A stretch of 64,000 nt of DNA from Streptomyces sp. NBC_00353 (GCF_036108815.1 NZ_CP107985.1:3844001-3908000), one strand, 5' to 3'; positions 50,207 to 60,608 are shown, counted from the stretch's first letter. A program made the numbers and translations. Notes: generated by a model not told the origin, from the sequence alone.

Positions 50207-50536
50207 TCAGTAGCGCGGCGCGTTCCTGGACCGCTGCACCCTTGTGGTGCGGCGGTCCTTCGCATTCCAGCAGGCCTTGTGCCAGTGCCTGCGGTCGTCG
50301 ATCCCGCCGTACTCGGACCAGGCCACGAGATGCGGAACGCCGGACGGGATCTCCTGGTCGCAGCCGGGGCAGCGGTACCGCTTGCCCGCCGCGCTCGCGC
50401 CGCTCACCGGGCGGACCGACCACTGCTCGCCCTGCCACTCCTCTGCGCGCCCGCCCCCGCCGTACCGCTCGAACGCCTCGCTTGCGCTGCCGGTGGGACT
50501 CTCGCCGCCTCGGGGGCGGTTGCGGCGCGGGGACAC
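50207..50536 (-). CDS. Small conserved protein with Cys/His metal motif
   Basis: A 109-residue protein conserved in Streptomyces and often labelled ATP/GTP-binding protein, though I see no P-loop. The N-terminal half is basic and Gly/Ser-rich (SPRRNRPRGGESPTGS). The C-terminal half has YRCPGCDQEIPSGVPH and HWHKACWNAKDRR, that is Cys-x2-Cys followed by His-x3-Cys style spacing, a plausible zinc ribbon. GTG 50536 is chosen because GAGGTG lies 5 nt upstream; the frame up to 50686 has no family character. Nucleic-acid binding would fit the composition but is inference. Confidence 0.75.
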   Translation of the reverse strand: MSPRRNRPRGGESPTGSASEAFERYGGGGRAEEWQGEQWSVRPVSGASAAGKRYRCPGCDQEIPSGVPHLVAWSEYGGIDDRRHWHKACWNAKDRRTTRVQRSRNAPRY

Positions 50537-50652
50537 GTGACACCTCACTGGGCGGGCGGGCAGTTCCCGTCCAGCGTAGGGCCATTCGGACGGGGCAGGC
50601 GTCCAGGAGGCCCCGGAACGGGACCGGGACAGGACCGGGTTACCGGAAAATC

Positions 50653-50703
50653 GCAACAACTTCGCCGTGGACCGTGCCTTTGGCACGTGTCAGACGTTGT
50701 TGC
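50653..50703. promoter_or_regulatory. Nested inverted repeats at the LLM gene promoter
   Basis: GCAACAAC (50653-50660) pairs with GTTGTTGC (50696-50703), and inside CGTGCC (50673-50678) pairs with GGCACG (50682-50687). TTGGCA (50680-50685) and TATAGG (50705-50710, 19-bp spacer) are the probable promoter boxes, so the inner palindrome covers the -35. Confidence 0.45.
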
Positions 50704-50745
50704 CTATAGGGGAGAGCCGCGTCGGCCACAAGGAGGCAATTGGCG

Positions 50746-51798
50746 ATGCGCGTGGGAACGTTTGTACTGGCAGCCCAGTTTCCGGGCCAGGGGCCGGGTG
50801 AAGCGCTGCATCGCGCGATCCGGTCCACCGAGGTCGCGGAGGAATCCGGACTCGATTCGGTCTGGCTGGCCGAGCATCATTTCGTGCCGTACGGGGTCTG
50901 CCCGTCCGCCGTCACCCTGGCCGCGCTGCTGCTCGGCCGCACCCGCAGAATCCGGGTCGGTACGGCGGTGAGCGTGCTGCCGTCCCAGCATCCGGTGGCG
51001 CTCGGCGAGCAGGCCGCGCTGCTCCATCTCACCAGCGGGGGCAGGTTCTCCCTCGGCGTGGGACGGGGCGGCCCCTGGGTGGATCTGGAGGTGTTCGGAG
51101 GGGGCCTGGAGGCCTACGAGAACGGCTTCCCCGAGTCGTTGGAGCTGCTGCTCGACTGGCTGAGCAAACCGCGTGTGGCGGGCCGTGGGGAGCGATTCGG
51201 CTTCCGGGAGGTCGCGGTGGTCCCCCGCGCCGACGAACTGCTCGACGAGCACCGCGAGGACACCGCACAGGGGCCGGGCGGCCCCGAGGTGATCGTCGCG
51301 TGCACCTCGCCGAAGAGCGTGAAGCTCGCCGCGGAGAACGGCCTGCCGATGCTCCTCGGCATGCACTGCGGGGACGAGGAGAAGGCCGAGATGGTCGCCC
51401 TGTGGCGCTCCACCGCCCTCGCCGCCGGCCGTTCCCCGGAGAGCGTCCGGGACGCGGGCCATGTCTCCGCGGGCGTCGCCCAGATCACGGACCGGCGCGA
51501 GGAGGCCGTGGAGACGCTCGTGAAGGCGATGCCGGGCTGGCTGAGGCAGGGGCTCGACGCCCATGTCACGGTCGACGGCAGGCACCGGGTGATGCGCGAT
51601 CCGGTCGCGTATACGGAGTTGCTGTGCAGTCTTCATCCGGTGGGCCCGCCCCGGCTCGCGGCCGACCGGCTCGCCGCCACCGCCGAGCGGACGGGCATCA
51701 CCAGGTTCGCGCTCCTGGCGGAGGGTTCGGGAGATCTCGCGGCCACGGAGGAGAACGTAGCGCGGCTGGGCACCGAGGTACTGCCACTCCTGACATGA
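50746..51798 (+). CDS. LLM class flavin-dependent oxidoreductase
   Basis: A 350-residue luciferase-like monooxygenase fold protein with a TIM barrel expected to use FMN or F420. Family blocks are VGTFVLAAQFPG at the start, GLDSVWLAEHHFVPYG, IRVGTAVSVLPSQHPVALGEQAALL and FSLGVGRGGP. ATG 50746 is 9 nt after AGGAGG; TTG 50740 is too near. The substrate cannot be told; members range from alkane-sulfonate and bacterial luciferases to F420-dependent reductases. The gene is monocistronic, convergent with the SCO5389-family gene, and the promoter has nested inverted repeats. Confidence 0.9.
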   Translation: MRVGTFVLAAQFPGQGPGEALHRAIRSTEVAEESGLDSVWLAEHHFVPYGVCPSAVTLAALLLGRTRRIRVGTAVSVLPSQHPVALGEQAALLHLTSGGRFSLGVGRGGPWVDLEVFGGGLEAYENGFPESLELLLDWLSKPRVAGRGERFGFREVAVVPRADELLDEHREDTAQGPGGPEVIVACTSPKSVKLAAENGLPMLLGMHCGDEEKAEMVALWRSTALAAGRSPESVRDAGHVSAGVAQITDRREEAVETLVKAMPGWLRQGLDAHVTVDGRHRVMRDPVAYTELLCSLHPVGPPRLAADRLAATAERTGITRFALLAEGSGDLAATEENVARLGTEVLPLLT

Positions 51799-51875
51799 AC
51801 ACCCGTATGAGTACGGGGAGCTGCCGCCCCGGAGCCAGTTGCACCTCCCGCGGCCCGGAGCGACAGCAGAAGCGT

Positions 51876-52268
51876 TCAGCAGTCCCGTAGTTCGGGCGAC
51901 TGGTTGAGCAACTGACCTCTCACCGAGGTGAATCGGGCCAACCGCTCGTCGACCGAGGCGTCCAGCGGGAACACCGCGACGCGGTGGCAGTTCTGGAATG
52001 CCAGGCGCACCCCGAAGTGCCGCTGCAGCGCGCCGCGTATCGCATCACTCGCGAGCGCACGCAACAGCTGACCACGTGCCTGCTCGTCCGGCGGCGGCGT
52101 CTGGTTGTCGGCGAACTCTCCGCCGTCGACCTTCAGCTGGGCCACCAGAGAGCTGATCATCTCCCATGCGTAGGGCAGGGAGGTCCGGACGCAGTCGACG
52201 AAGTCGGCTTCGTCGACCTCGCCTCGCTCGGCCTGTTCCAACAGCGCCGGTGAGACGTCGAGCGACAT
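51876..52268 (-). CDS. SCO5389 family protein
   Basis: A 130-residue cytoplasmic protein of an actinobacterial family named after the S. coelicolor locus, function unknown. It is largely helical, with an acidic N-terminal half (SLDVSPALLEQAERGEVDEADFVDCVRTSLPYAWEMI) and a C-terminal RGQLLNQSPELRDC. Three Cys (C26, C94 and C130) are present, the last at the very C-terminus. GAGAGGAGAA precedes the ATG by 5 nt, a strong ribosome site. The N-terminal pattern of the family resembles Fe-S/nitrite-reductase-independent regulators only superficially; no domain can be claimed. Confidence 0.85.
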   Translation of the reverse strand: MSLDVSPALLEQAERGEVDEADFVDCVRTSLPYAWEMISSLVAQLKVDGGEFADNQTPPPDEQARGQLLRALASDAIRGALQRHFGVRLAFQNCHRVAVFPLDASVDERLARFTSVRGQLLNQSPELRDC

Positions 52269-52539
52269 GGGTTCTCCTCTCGCGACCCCGGCGGACGGCC
52301 GGGGCCTTACGGGCAGGGAAGGAGGACGGCGACGCAGCGTACACACACGGCGACCTCCTGCTTCCACGGTAAGGGCGCAGTCCGGGCCGCACCAGGAGAT
52401 TGGGAACACAACCGGCCAATAACGAAGGTGCGCAAAGAGGGGCAAGCCCGCGGGCGGGAAAGGCTGTGGCAGGCGGTGGTGGTGGGTTGCCGGAGGGAGA
52501 ATCGCGTGGAGCACCCGTCGTCGAGTAGCGTTGCCGACC

Positions 52540-53211
52540 ATGCGTCTCGTCATCGCCCGCTGCTCCGTGGACTACGCGGGCCGGCTCACGGCCCACCTGC
52601 CCTCCGCTCCCCGTCTCATCCTGGTCAAGGCGGACGGGAGCGTCTCGATCCACGCCGACGACAGGGCGTACAAACCCCTCAACTGGATGTCACCGCCCTG
52701 CACACTGAAGGAGGGCGCCGACGACACCGAAGGCGTCTGGACCGTGGTGAACAAAGCGGGCGAGAAATTGATCATCACGATGGAGGAGATCCTCCACGAC
52801 TCGTCGCACGAGCTGGGCGTCGACCCCGGCCTCATCAAGGACGGCGTGGAAGCGCACCTGCAGGAGTTGCTCGCCGACCGGATCGAGATCCTCGGCGAGG
52901 GCTACACCCTGATCCGCCGCGAGTACCCCACCGCCATCGGCCCGGTCGACATCCTGTGCCGGGACGCCGACGGGAAGACCGTCGCCGTCGAGCTCAAGCG
53001 CCGTGGTGACATCGACGGTGTGGAGCAGCTGACCCGCTACCTGGAGCTGCTCAACCGCGATCCCCATCTCGCCCCGGTGAAGGGAATCTTCGCGGCGCAG
53101 GAGATCAAACCGCAGGCCCGGGTGCTCGCGACGGACCGCGGAATCGGCTGTGTGGTCCTCGACTACGACGCCATGCGCGGCATCGAGGACGACAAGCTGC
53201 GGCTCTTCTGA
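52540..53211 (+). CDS. nucS: Endonuclease NucS (EndoMS)
   Basis: A 223-residue NucS, the mismatch-specific endonuclease that replaces MutS/MutL repair in actinobacteria by cutting both strands at mispaired bases. An N-terminal dimerisation/DNA-binding domain (about 1-95) precedes the PD-(D/E)xK nuclease domain (about 110-215), with YTLIRREYPTAIGPVDILCRDADG containing the catalytic Asp and VAVELKRR holding Glu-x-Lys. The C-terminal sequence AMRGIEDDKLRLF is a likely sliding-clamp-binding tail. ATG 52540 starts MRLVIARC; TAGCGT (52526-52531) lies 8 nt upstream, so the mRNA is nearly leaderless. Confidence 0.95.
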   Translation: MRLVIARCSVDYAGRLTAHLPSAPRLILVKADGSVSIHADDRAYKPLNWMSPPCTLKEGADDTEGVWTVVNKAGEKLIITMEEILHDSSHELGVDPGLIKDGVEAHLQELLADRIEILGEGYTLIRREYPTAIGPVDILCRDADGKTVAVELKRRGDIDGVEQLTRYLELLNRDPHLAPVKGIFAAQEIKPQARVLATDRGIGCVVLDYDAMRGIEDDKLRLF

Positions 53212-53227
53212 CGCCGTCCCCCGCATA

Positions 53228-53269
53228 CGCAAGGCCCCGGACCGCACATCGGCGGTCCGGGGCCTTGCG
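53228..53269. terminator. 18-bp-stem hairpin terminator
   Basis: CGCAAGGCCCCGGACCGC (53228-53245) pairs perfectly with the arm 53252-53269 around a 6-nt loop. It lies between convergent nucS and the large ATPase gene and should terminate both. Confidence 0.85.
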
Positions 53270-53300
53270 CGTACGGGTTCCTGTTCGTACGGGTCCCGTC

Positions 53301-55784
53301 TCAGGCCACCGTCGGCCCCGCCGTGGTGCCGGACTCGCTCGTCGTCGCCGACGGACCGCTCGCCGAGACGGACGTGTCCGGCGTGGTCGGTTCCGGTTGC
53401 GTCTCGGTCGGGCTGGGGCTGTCCGTCGGGGTCGGGGTCGGGGACTGCGTGGGTGTCCCGCTCGGAGGCTTGGTGGGGGACTTGGTCGGCGACTTGGTGG
53501 GCGTGCCCGGTGTGCTGGGCCTCCCGGTCGACGGCCTGCCCGATGACGACGGGCTGTCGCTCGGCCCGGTCGATCCCGTGGACGGCGCACCGCTGCCGCT
53601 CGGGGTGCTCCGACTGCCGGACGGCCCCGGCGACGAGGGACTCCCGCTGGACGAGGCCTTGCCCGGTGTCGAGGCGTCCGTCGGCTCGTCGGCCGGGAGC
53701 CCGCTGTCGCCGTCGCCCTCGTCGGCCGGCTGCTCGGTCGTGACGCCACCGCCGTCCCGGGCGTCGCTGCTGGACGTCATGCCGAGCGTCACCACCGTGC
53801 CGAGCACAGCGACCAGCGCGGCACCCGCGCCCGCCGCGACGAGATTGCGCCGGGCGCCGCCCAGCAGCGCAGCCTTGCGGCCGCCGGACGCACCGGTGCC
53901 TGCCGGCGGGGCGACCCGGGATATCAGCGCGGTCTCGTCCTCGGACGTACGCGGCGCGGCCTTCGGCGCGCTCATAGGTACGACGACGGGCAGCCGCGGC
54001 GACTCCTCGTACCGCGCGGCCGGCACCTCCTCGCCCGACGGGCGGCCGCCGGACACCTGTCCGCCGGAGCGGTCGGCGACCAGGGCGAGCGCGCGCCGTC
54101 CGGCCACCGCCCCGGACTTGTCGGCGAGCGCGCCGCGCATACCGATCGAGGCCTCCAGTTCGGCCCTGGCCCGGTCGAGATTGCCGGTGCAGAGCGCGAG
54201 GACGCCCAACTCGTGGTGGAAGTAGGCCTCTTCGGCGACCTCACCGGCGATCCTGGCAGCCTCCTGGCCGAGCCGCAGGGCCTTCTCCCAGCCGCCCCAG
54301 TGCAGCCCGGCGGCGAAGGCGGGGGCCGCGCTGCGGGCCAGCAGCACGGCTGCGCTGGTCTGTCCGGCCCCGTCGCCGGGGACCAGCTGGGTCATGGCCG
54401 CGATGATCGCGTCGGCCTCGACGACCGCGCGGGCAGGGGTGACCGAGGGATGCCCGGACCACCAGGCGTAGTGCTGGGCCGCCGTACGGGCCCGGTCGGC
54501 CGCGTCCTCGCCGTATCCGGCGGCCTCCAGCTGGGCGAGGACACCGGCGGCCAGCCGGTAGCGGGAACCGGCCGGGGAGAGCATTCCGCAGCCGGCCAGC
54601 TCGCCGAGCGCGGCATCGGCGTGGGTGTCCCCCACGAGGGCCGGCAGATGCGCCTGGTGGGGCACCTCGCCGCCGAGTGCGACCGCGAAGTGCAGGGTGT
54701 CGCGCGCGGGCTCGCTGAGCCGGGAGGCGAGCAGCGCGGCGGGCGCGGCGCCCTCGCCGAGGCTGGGCAGCGGTACGTCGTGGCCGTCGGCGTCGGCGTC
54801 CTGGCCGAAGGCGTCGAAGGAATCGTCGACGGGCCGGCCGTCGAAGTAGCCGTGCTCGTCGTACGCGGTGGGGTCGGTGCGCAGCATGTCGCGCTGGCGC
54901 AGCAGGGCGCCCGCCTGGACGAAGCGCAGCGGCAGCCCCTCGGACTCGAACCAGAGGTCGCCCGCCCAGTTCGCCTCGTCCTCGGTGAGCGACCGCTCGA
55001 CGACCTGTTCCAGCAGGTCGACCGAGGCGCTGCGGCCCAGCCCGGCGAGGAAGACCTCTTCGAGGTGCGAGTCGGCGGTGGGTGCGGCGACGTCGGGTGT
55101 CGCGGCGAGCAGGAACGCGCACTCCGGCGTCGCGTCGAGCAGCTCCTCCAGCGCGGCCCCGCCGAACTCCAGGTCGTCGAGGACGACGACGGCCCCGATG
55201 CCCCGGACCTTTTCGAGGAGGGCGGCGCGGTCGGGGCGCAGCAGCGGTGCGTCGAGGACCGCCTGGTAGAGCCCGTACAACAGGTCAGTGGCGGTGCGCT
55301 TGTGGCCGGAGAGCCGTACGACCCCGTCCGGTGCGAGGTCCGCACAGTCGGCGGCGACGGCGTTCAGCAGCGCGGTGCGTCCGGACCCGGCCGGTCCGGT
55401 GAGCCGCACCGAGCGGCCGCGCGCCAGCAGGCGCACCAGCCGCTCACGCTCCTCCGCACGCTCCAGGAGCGGCAGTTGGGGGGAGGGAGGTCCCGGCGGT
55501 ACGGGTGGTGCGGCGGCGCGCTCGCGGTCGGTGCGCTCGGCGGGGGTGCGGCGGACCGGAGTGGCGGGCTGCTCCCCCGGCGGGCACAGCTCGACCTCGC
55601 TGCCGTCGACCGGGTTGACGGTGAGGAGGAAGTCGCCGGGAAAGAGCTGCACGACGCGAGCCTGCTGCGGCGACTGCTGACCGAATTCGGTGAGCGGGTC
55701 GCGGGACCGCCGTCGGCCGGTGTCCTCGCCGTAGCCGTCATTGTCATGGCCGAAAACTTCCGGCCCCCGGTGTGTCGAGTCCAT
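53301..55784 (-). CDS. P-loop ATPase with membrane anchor and Ser/Thr/Pro-rich outer tail
   Basis: An 827-residue protein. After a variable N-terminus, a P-loop NTPase domain (about residues 100-330) has LTGPAGSGRTALLNAVA and VVVLDDLEFGG (Walker A and B), similar to the STAND/AAA_16 type. A helical repeat-like region (about 380-600) follows, with single membrane helix GAGAALVAVLGTVVTLGM near residues 650-672 and then ~155 residues of Ser/Thr/Pro/Gly (SPTKSPTKPP-like units), which must lie outside. The combination of cytoplasmic sensor ATPase and wall-spanning tail is unusual. ATG 55784 follows GGGGGG. Function unknown. It is divergent from nothing; the STAS gene follows upstream on the same strand. 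Confidence 0.82.
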   Translation of the reverse strand: MDSTHRGPEVFGHDNDGYGEDTGRRRSRDPLTEFGQQSPQQARVVQLFPGDFLLTVNPVDGSEVELCPPGEQPATPVRRTPAERTDRERAAAPPVPPGPPSPQLPLLERAEERERLVRLLARGRSVRLTGPAGSGRTALLNAVAADCADLAPDGVVRLSGHKRTATDLLYGLYQAVLDAPLLRPDRAALLEKVRGIGAVVVLDDLEFGGAALEELLDATPECAFLLAATPDVAAPTADSHLEEVFLAGLGRSASVDLLEQVVERSLTEDEANWAGDLWFESEGLPLRFVQAGALLRQRDMLRTDPTAYDEHGYFDGRPVDDSFDAFGQDADADGHDVPLPSLGEGAAPAALLASRLSEPARDTLHFAVALGGEVPHQAHLPALVGDTHADAALGELAGCGMLSPAGSRYRLAAGVLAQLEAAGYGEDAADRARTAAQHYAWWSGHPSVTPARAVVEADAIIAAMTQLVPGDGAGQTSAAVLLARSAAPAFAAGLHWGGWEKALRLGQEAARIAGEVAEEAYFHHELGVLALCTGNLDRARAELEASIGMRGALADKSGAVAGRRALALVADRSGGQVSGGRPSGEEVPAARYEESPRLPVVVPMSAPKAAPRTSEDETALISRVAPPAGTGASGGRKAALLGGARRNLVAAGAGAALVAVLGTVVTLGMTSSSDARDGGGVTTEQPADEGDGDSGLPADEPTDASTPGKASSSGSPSSPGPSGSRSTPSGSGAPSTGSTGPSDSPSSSGRPSTGRPSTPGTPTKSPTKSPTKPPSGTPTQSPTPTPTDSPSPTETQPEPTTPDTSVSASGPSATTSESGTTAGPTVA

Positions 55785-56015
55785 CGCCAAACCCCCCAGA
55801 CGCGTCGCGCACGGTTGCCCCTCCCGGCCTCGCACGCCCTGCTGTCGCTTCTGGTCCGGTGTCCGCCGCATGGGTTCCGTCAATCGGCGGACGGCCGAAC
55901 CCTAAACCTTCGCACAGTATCTACAAACCATCGGGGTGCCGCGCCGTCCAGGACGTCACGGTCTCGTGAGGATTGTGCGGGTTCGAGCGAGGGGACGAGC
56001 GCCCCTGCGCCCGTG

Positions 56016-56339
56016 CTAAACCCGCGGCAGGGAGTCCGCGGCGATTCCGCCTTCGATCGCCAGAATGCGGTGCAGTCTCGTCGCCACCAGCAGGCGCTGC
56101 ATCTGTGGCGGCACACCACGGAGCACCAGCCGCCGTCCGGCCCGCCCGGCCCGGCGGTGCGCGCCCATGATGACACCGAGACCGGTGGCGTCCCAGGAGT
56201 CCAGCTCGGTCAGGTCGAGAATCAGGTCGCCGACCCCGTCGTCAAGGGCCGAATGCAGGACCGTACGGGCGTCCGCCGCGCTGCGCACGTCGAGGCGGCC
56301 CCCGACGACCAGCTCGGCATGGTCGCCCCTGATGTGCAT
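56016..56339 (-). CDS. STAS domain anti-sigma-factor antagonist
   Basis: A 107-residue single STAS-domain protein of the SpoIIAA/RsbV type that frees a sigma factor by binding its anti-sigma kinase when unphosphorylated. The core is HIRGDHAELVVGGRLDVRSA and LDLTELDSWDATGLGVIMGAHRR. At the position of the phosphorylated Ser there is T52 (WDAT52GLGV), so phosphorylation on Thr is possible. ATG 56339 has GGGGAG six bases upstream; ATG 56363 is an alternative without a ribosome site. No anti-sigma kinase or sigma gene is in the window, so its partners are encoded elsewhere. Confidence 0.92.
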   Translation of the reverse strand: MHIRGDHAELVVGGRLDVRSAADARTVLHSALDDGVGDLILDLTELDSWDATGLGVIMGAHRRAGRAGRRLVLRGVPPQMQRLLVATRLHRILAIEGGIAADSLPRV

Positions 56340-56453
56340 ATTCGCTCCCCGGAAATGCTCCATGGCACGGTCGTCTGTCTGTTTCTGTCTCTGCCTCAAC
56401 TGACTGCGGCAACGACAGGGAAGTTTCCGTCTGTAAGCGAACCGATACCGAAT

Positions 56454-56469
56454 TCACTCCGTGGAGTGA
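56454..56469. promoter_or_regulatory. 16-bp inverted repeat upstream of the STAS gene
   Basis: TCACTCCGTGGAGTGA is palindromic except the central GT. It lies 115 bp before the STAS start and about 97 bp beyond the stop of the 3-hydroxybutyryl-CoA dehydrogenase gene, so it may be an operator for the STAS gene. Confidence 0.4.
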
Positions 56470-56565
56470 CAACGGCCCACTCGAGGACCACCGCAGCCGG
56501 GGAGTGACCCCCGTCTCCCCCGGGCGTGATCGACGGCAGATCAGTCGCCCAGGGGCCGAGAACGA

Positions 56566-57414
56566 TCAGTAGGTGTAGAAGCCCTGCCCGCTCTTGCGGC
56601 CGATGTCACCTGCATCCACCATCCGGCGCATCAGCTCGGGTGCGGCAAACTTCTCGTCCTGCGACTCGGTGTAGATGTTGGACGTGGCGTGCAGCAGGAT
56701 GTCGACGCCGGTGAGGTCCGCCGTCGCGAGCGGGCCCATGGCGTGGCCGAAGCCCAGCTTGCAGGCGATGTCGATGTCCTCGGCCGTGGCGACGCCCGAC
56801 TCGTACAGCTTGGCGGCCTCGACGACCAGCGCCGAGATCAGCCGGGTGGTGACGAACCCGGCGACGTCACGGTTGACGACGATGCAGGTCTTGCCGACGG
56901 ACTCGGCGAACTCCCGTGCGGTGGCGAGCGTTTCGTCGCTCGTCTTGTAGCCGCGCACCAGCTCGCAGAGCTGCATCATCGGGACCGGCGAGAAGAAGTG
57001 CACACCGACGACGCGCTCCGGACGCTCCGTGACGGCCGCGATCTTGGTGATCGGGATGGCGGAGGTGTTCGAGGCGAGGACGGCGTCGTCCCGCACGATC
57101 TTGTCGAGGGCCCGGAAGATCTCGTGCTTGACCTCGAGCTTCTCGAAAACGGCCTCGACGACGACATCCGCGTCGGCGACCGCGTCGAGGTCGGTGGTCG
57201 TGGTGATGCGGGCCAGCGCGGCGTCGGCGTCGGCCGCCTCCAGCTTGCCCTTGGAGACGAACTTGTCGTACGAGGCCTTGATGCTGTCGCGCCCACGGGC
57301 CAGGGCCTCGTCGGTGACATCACGCAGCACGACGTCCCAGCCCGCCTGGGCGGAGACCTGCGCGATACCGGACCCCATGAGTCCGGCCCCGATGACGGCG
57401 AGCTTCCTGGCCAC
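56566..57414 (-). CDS. hbd: 3-hydroxybutyryl-CoA dehydrogenase
   Basis: A 282-residue NAD(P)-dependent dehydrogenase that converts acetoacetyl-CoA to 3-hydroxybutyryl-CoA. The Rossmann motif is VIGAGLMGSGIAQ (residues 7-19), the catalytic His is in VGVHFFSPVPMMQL, and Ser and Asn contacts are in LASNTSAIPI and VNRDVAGFV. The C-terminal domain ends RKSGQGFYTY, as in this family. GTG 57414 is chosen because homologs start at this ARKLAV motif and AAAGGGGTG precedes it; the upstream frame to 57555 is non-coding. With thiolase and IcmA it completes steps from acetyl-CoA to C4-CoA esters. Confidence 0.95.
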   Translation of the reverse strand: MARKLAVIGAGLMGSGIAQVSAQAGWDVVLRDVTDEALARGRDSIKASYDKFVSKGKLEAADADAALARITTTTDLDAVADADVVVEAVFEKLEVKHEIFRALDKIVRDDAVLASNTSAIPITKIAAVTERPERVVGVHFFSPVPMMQLCELVRGYKTSDETLATAREFAESVGKTCIVVNRDVAGFVTTRLISALVVEAAKLYESGVATAEDIDIACKLGFGHAMGPLATADLTGVDILLHATSNIYTESQDEKFAAPELMRRMVDAGDIGRKSGQGFYTY

Positions 57415-57716
57415 GTTCGCACCCCTTTGTGTCAGTCCTCGACGGCCGACGTCCACGACGGCTCCCCGGACATATTCGTAACGCTTGTTCACATGCTCTC
57501 CGGCGGAGATTAGTACCCGTGAGGCGCGCTGGGGCGGCGAAGAGATACGCGTCACGTCTCACATGACGGACATCACACCGGTACACGTCATTCGGTGGCG
57601 CGCCGCGCGCAGTTGAGCACCCTGCCGCCGAGGAAGCCGTGAAGTCCTCGTGGTGTGCGCGTCCGCCCGCGTTCCGGACCGCCGGAGCGGGAACGGGCCC
57701 GGATAGGCTCGGCCGC

Positions 57717-58289
57717 ATGGTCAATCTGACACGCATCTATACCCGTACCGGCGACCAGGGCACCACCGCCCTCGGGGACATGAGCCGCACCGCCAAGACC
57801 GATCTGCGGATCTCGGCGTACGCGGACACGAATGAGGCCAACGCCGTCATCGGTACGGCGATCGCGCTCGGCCAATTGCCGGAGGAGGTCGTGAAGGTCC
57901 TCGTCCGCGTGCAGAACGACCTGTTCGACGTGGGCGCGGATCTGTCGACGCCGGTCGCCGAGAAGCCGAAGTATCCGCCGCTGCGGGTCGAGCAGAACTA
58001 TGTCGACAGGCTGGAGGCGGACTGCGACCACTTCCTGGAGCACCTGGAGAAGCTGCGGAGCTTCATCCTGCCGGGCGGTACGCCGGGGGCGGCGCTGCTC
58101 CACCAGGCGTGCACGGTGGTCCGGCGTGCCGAGCGGTCCACCTGGGCGGCGCTGGAGGTGCACGGTGACGTGATGAACGCACTGACGGCGACCTACCTCA
58201 ACCGCCTCTCCGACCTTCTGTTCATCCTGGCGAGGACGGCGAACAAGGAAGTCGGCGACGTGCTGTGGGTGCCGGGCGGCGAGCGGTAG
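57717..58289 (+). CDS. PduO-type corrinoid adenosyltransferase
   Basis: A 190-residue PduO/EutT-like ATP:cob(I)alamin adenosyltransferase producing adenosylcobalamin, the cofactor of IcmA and methylmalonyl-CoA mutase. The N-terminal nucleotide-binding loop is RIYTRTGDQGTTALGDMSR, and further blocks are SAYADTNEANAVIG, FDVGADLSTP, and the C-terminal VVRRAERSTWAAL and NRLSDLLFILAR. ATG 57717 is 7 nt after TAGGCT (57704-57709), so the transcript is probably leaderless; the frame upstream is non-coding. No cobalamin riboswitch is seen before it. Position next to hbd and within reach of icmA, meaB and mce fits a C4-CoA/B12 group. Confidence 0.95.
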   Translation: MVNLTRIYTRTGDQGTTALGDMSRTAKTDLRISAYADTNEANAVIGTAIALGQLPEEVVKVLVRVQNDLFDVGADLSTPVAEKPKYPPLRVEQNYVDRLEADCDHFLEHLEKLRSFILPGGTPGAALLHQACTVVRRAERSTWAALEVHGDVMNALTATYLNRLSDLLFILARTANKEVGDVLWVPGGER

Positions 58290-58455
58290 GAAGGGGGGGC
58301 CGTCCGGCTCGGCAGATGTGCTCAGCCGCCGGACGGGCCCATTCCGCTTGATTGAAGGGCACGTCAGCCGGTTGCCGCGACACTCGGGCTGCGCAACCGG
58401 CCCCAAGCGGCGGTTCCGGCACAGGAGTTGGGCATGTGAGGTTTACTTCCGATCT

Positions 58456-58498
58456 TTGGTCCAGACCTCTTGACGATTGGTCCAGACCTTCCTAACCT
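58456..58498 (+). promoter_or_regulatory. Chitinase promoter with two DasR-like sites
   Basis: TTGGTCCAGACCT occurs twice (58456-58468 and 58477-58489), 21 bp apart, with TTGACG (58470-58475) between them and TAACCT (58493-58498, 17-bp spacer) after the second. Each repeat contains TGGTC-x-AGACC, the centre of the DasR-responsive element of Streptomyces, and such direct repeats are known in chitinase promoters. DasR binding is relieved by glucosamine 6-phosphate. Nothing else is seen in the rest of the 318-bp gap 58290-58607. Confidence 0.85.
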
Positions 58499-58607
58499 CA
58501 CCGAACACACTGCGGTGAGCGCGCCATGACAAAGCGTGCTCAGGGCGGCGCAGGGTTGCAGTCCACGGACCACCCCCGTTTGTCCGGACCTCACCCGAGG
58601 AGCACCG

Positions 58608-60479
<1,872 letters not shown>

Positions 60480-60524
60480 TCACCGCGGTCCTCGTGCAGA
60501 ACAGCGCGTAACCCCGAAAAGCAG

Positions 60525-60557
60525 CCGGGGAGACAGGTCCGCCCCCTGTCTCCCCGG
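60525..60557 (+). terminator. Terminator of the chitinase gene
   Basis: CCGGGGAGACAGG (60525-60537) pairs with CCTGTCTCCCCGG (60545-60557), 7-nt loop, followed by TTCCTCTTTG, a T-rich stretch. Confidence 0.8.
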
Positions 60558-60608
60558 TTCCTCTTTGTGCCCGTTGCCGTGCCCGTACGTCCCGTGGTCG
60601 TGCCCGTG

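Noticed and set aside
57414..57717. Cobalamin riboswitch before the PduO adenosyltransferase gene
   Set aside because: No B12-box-like conserved core is visible and the gene appears to be leaderless.
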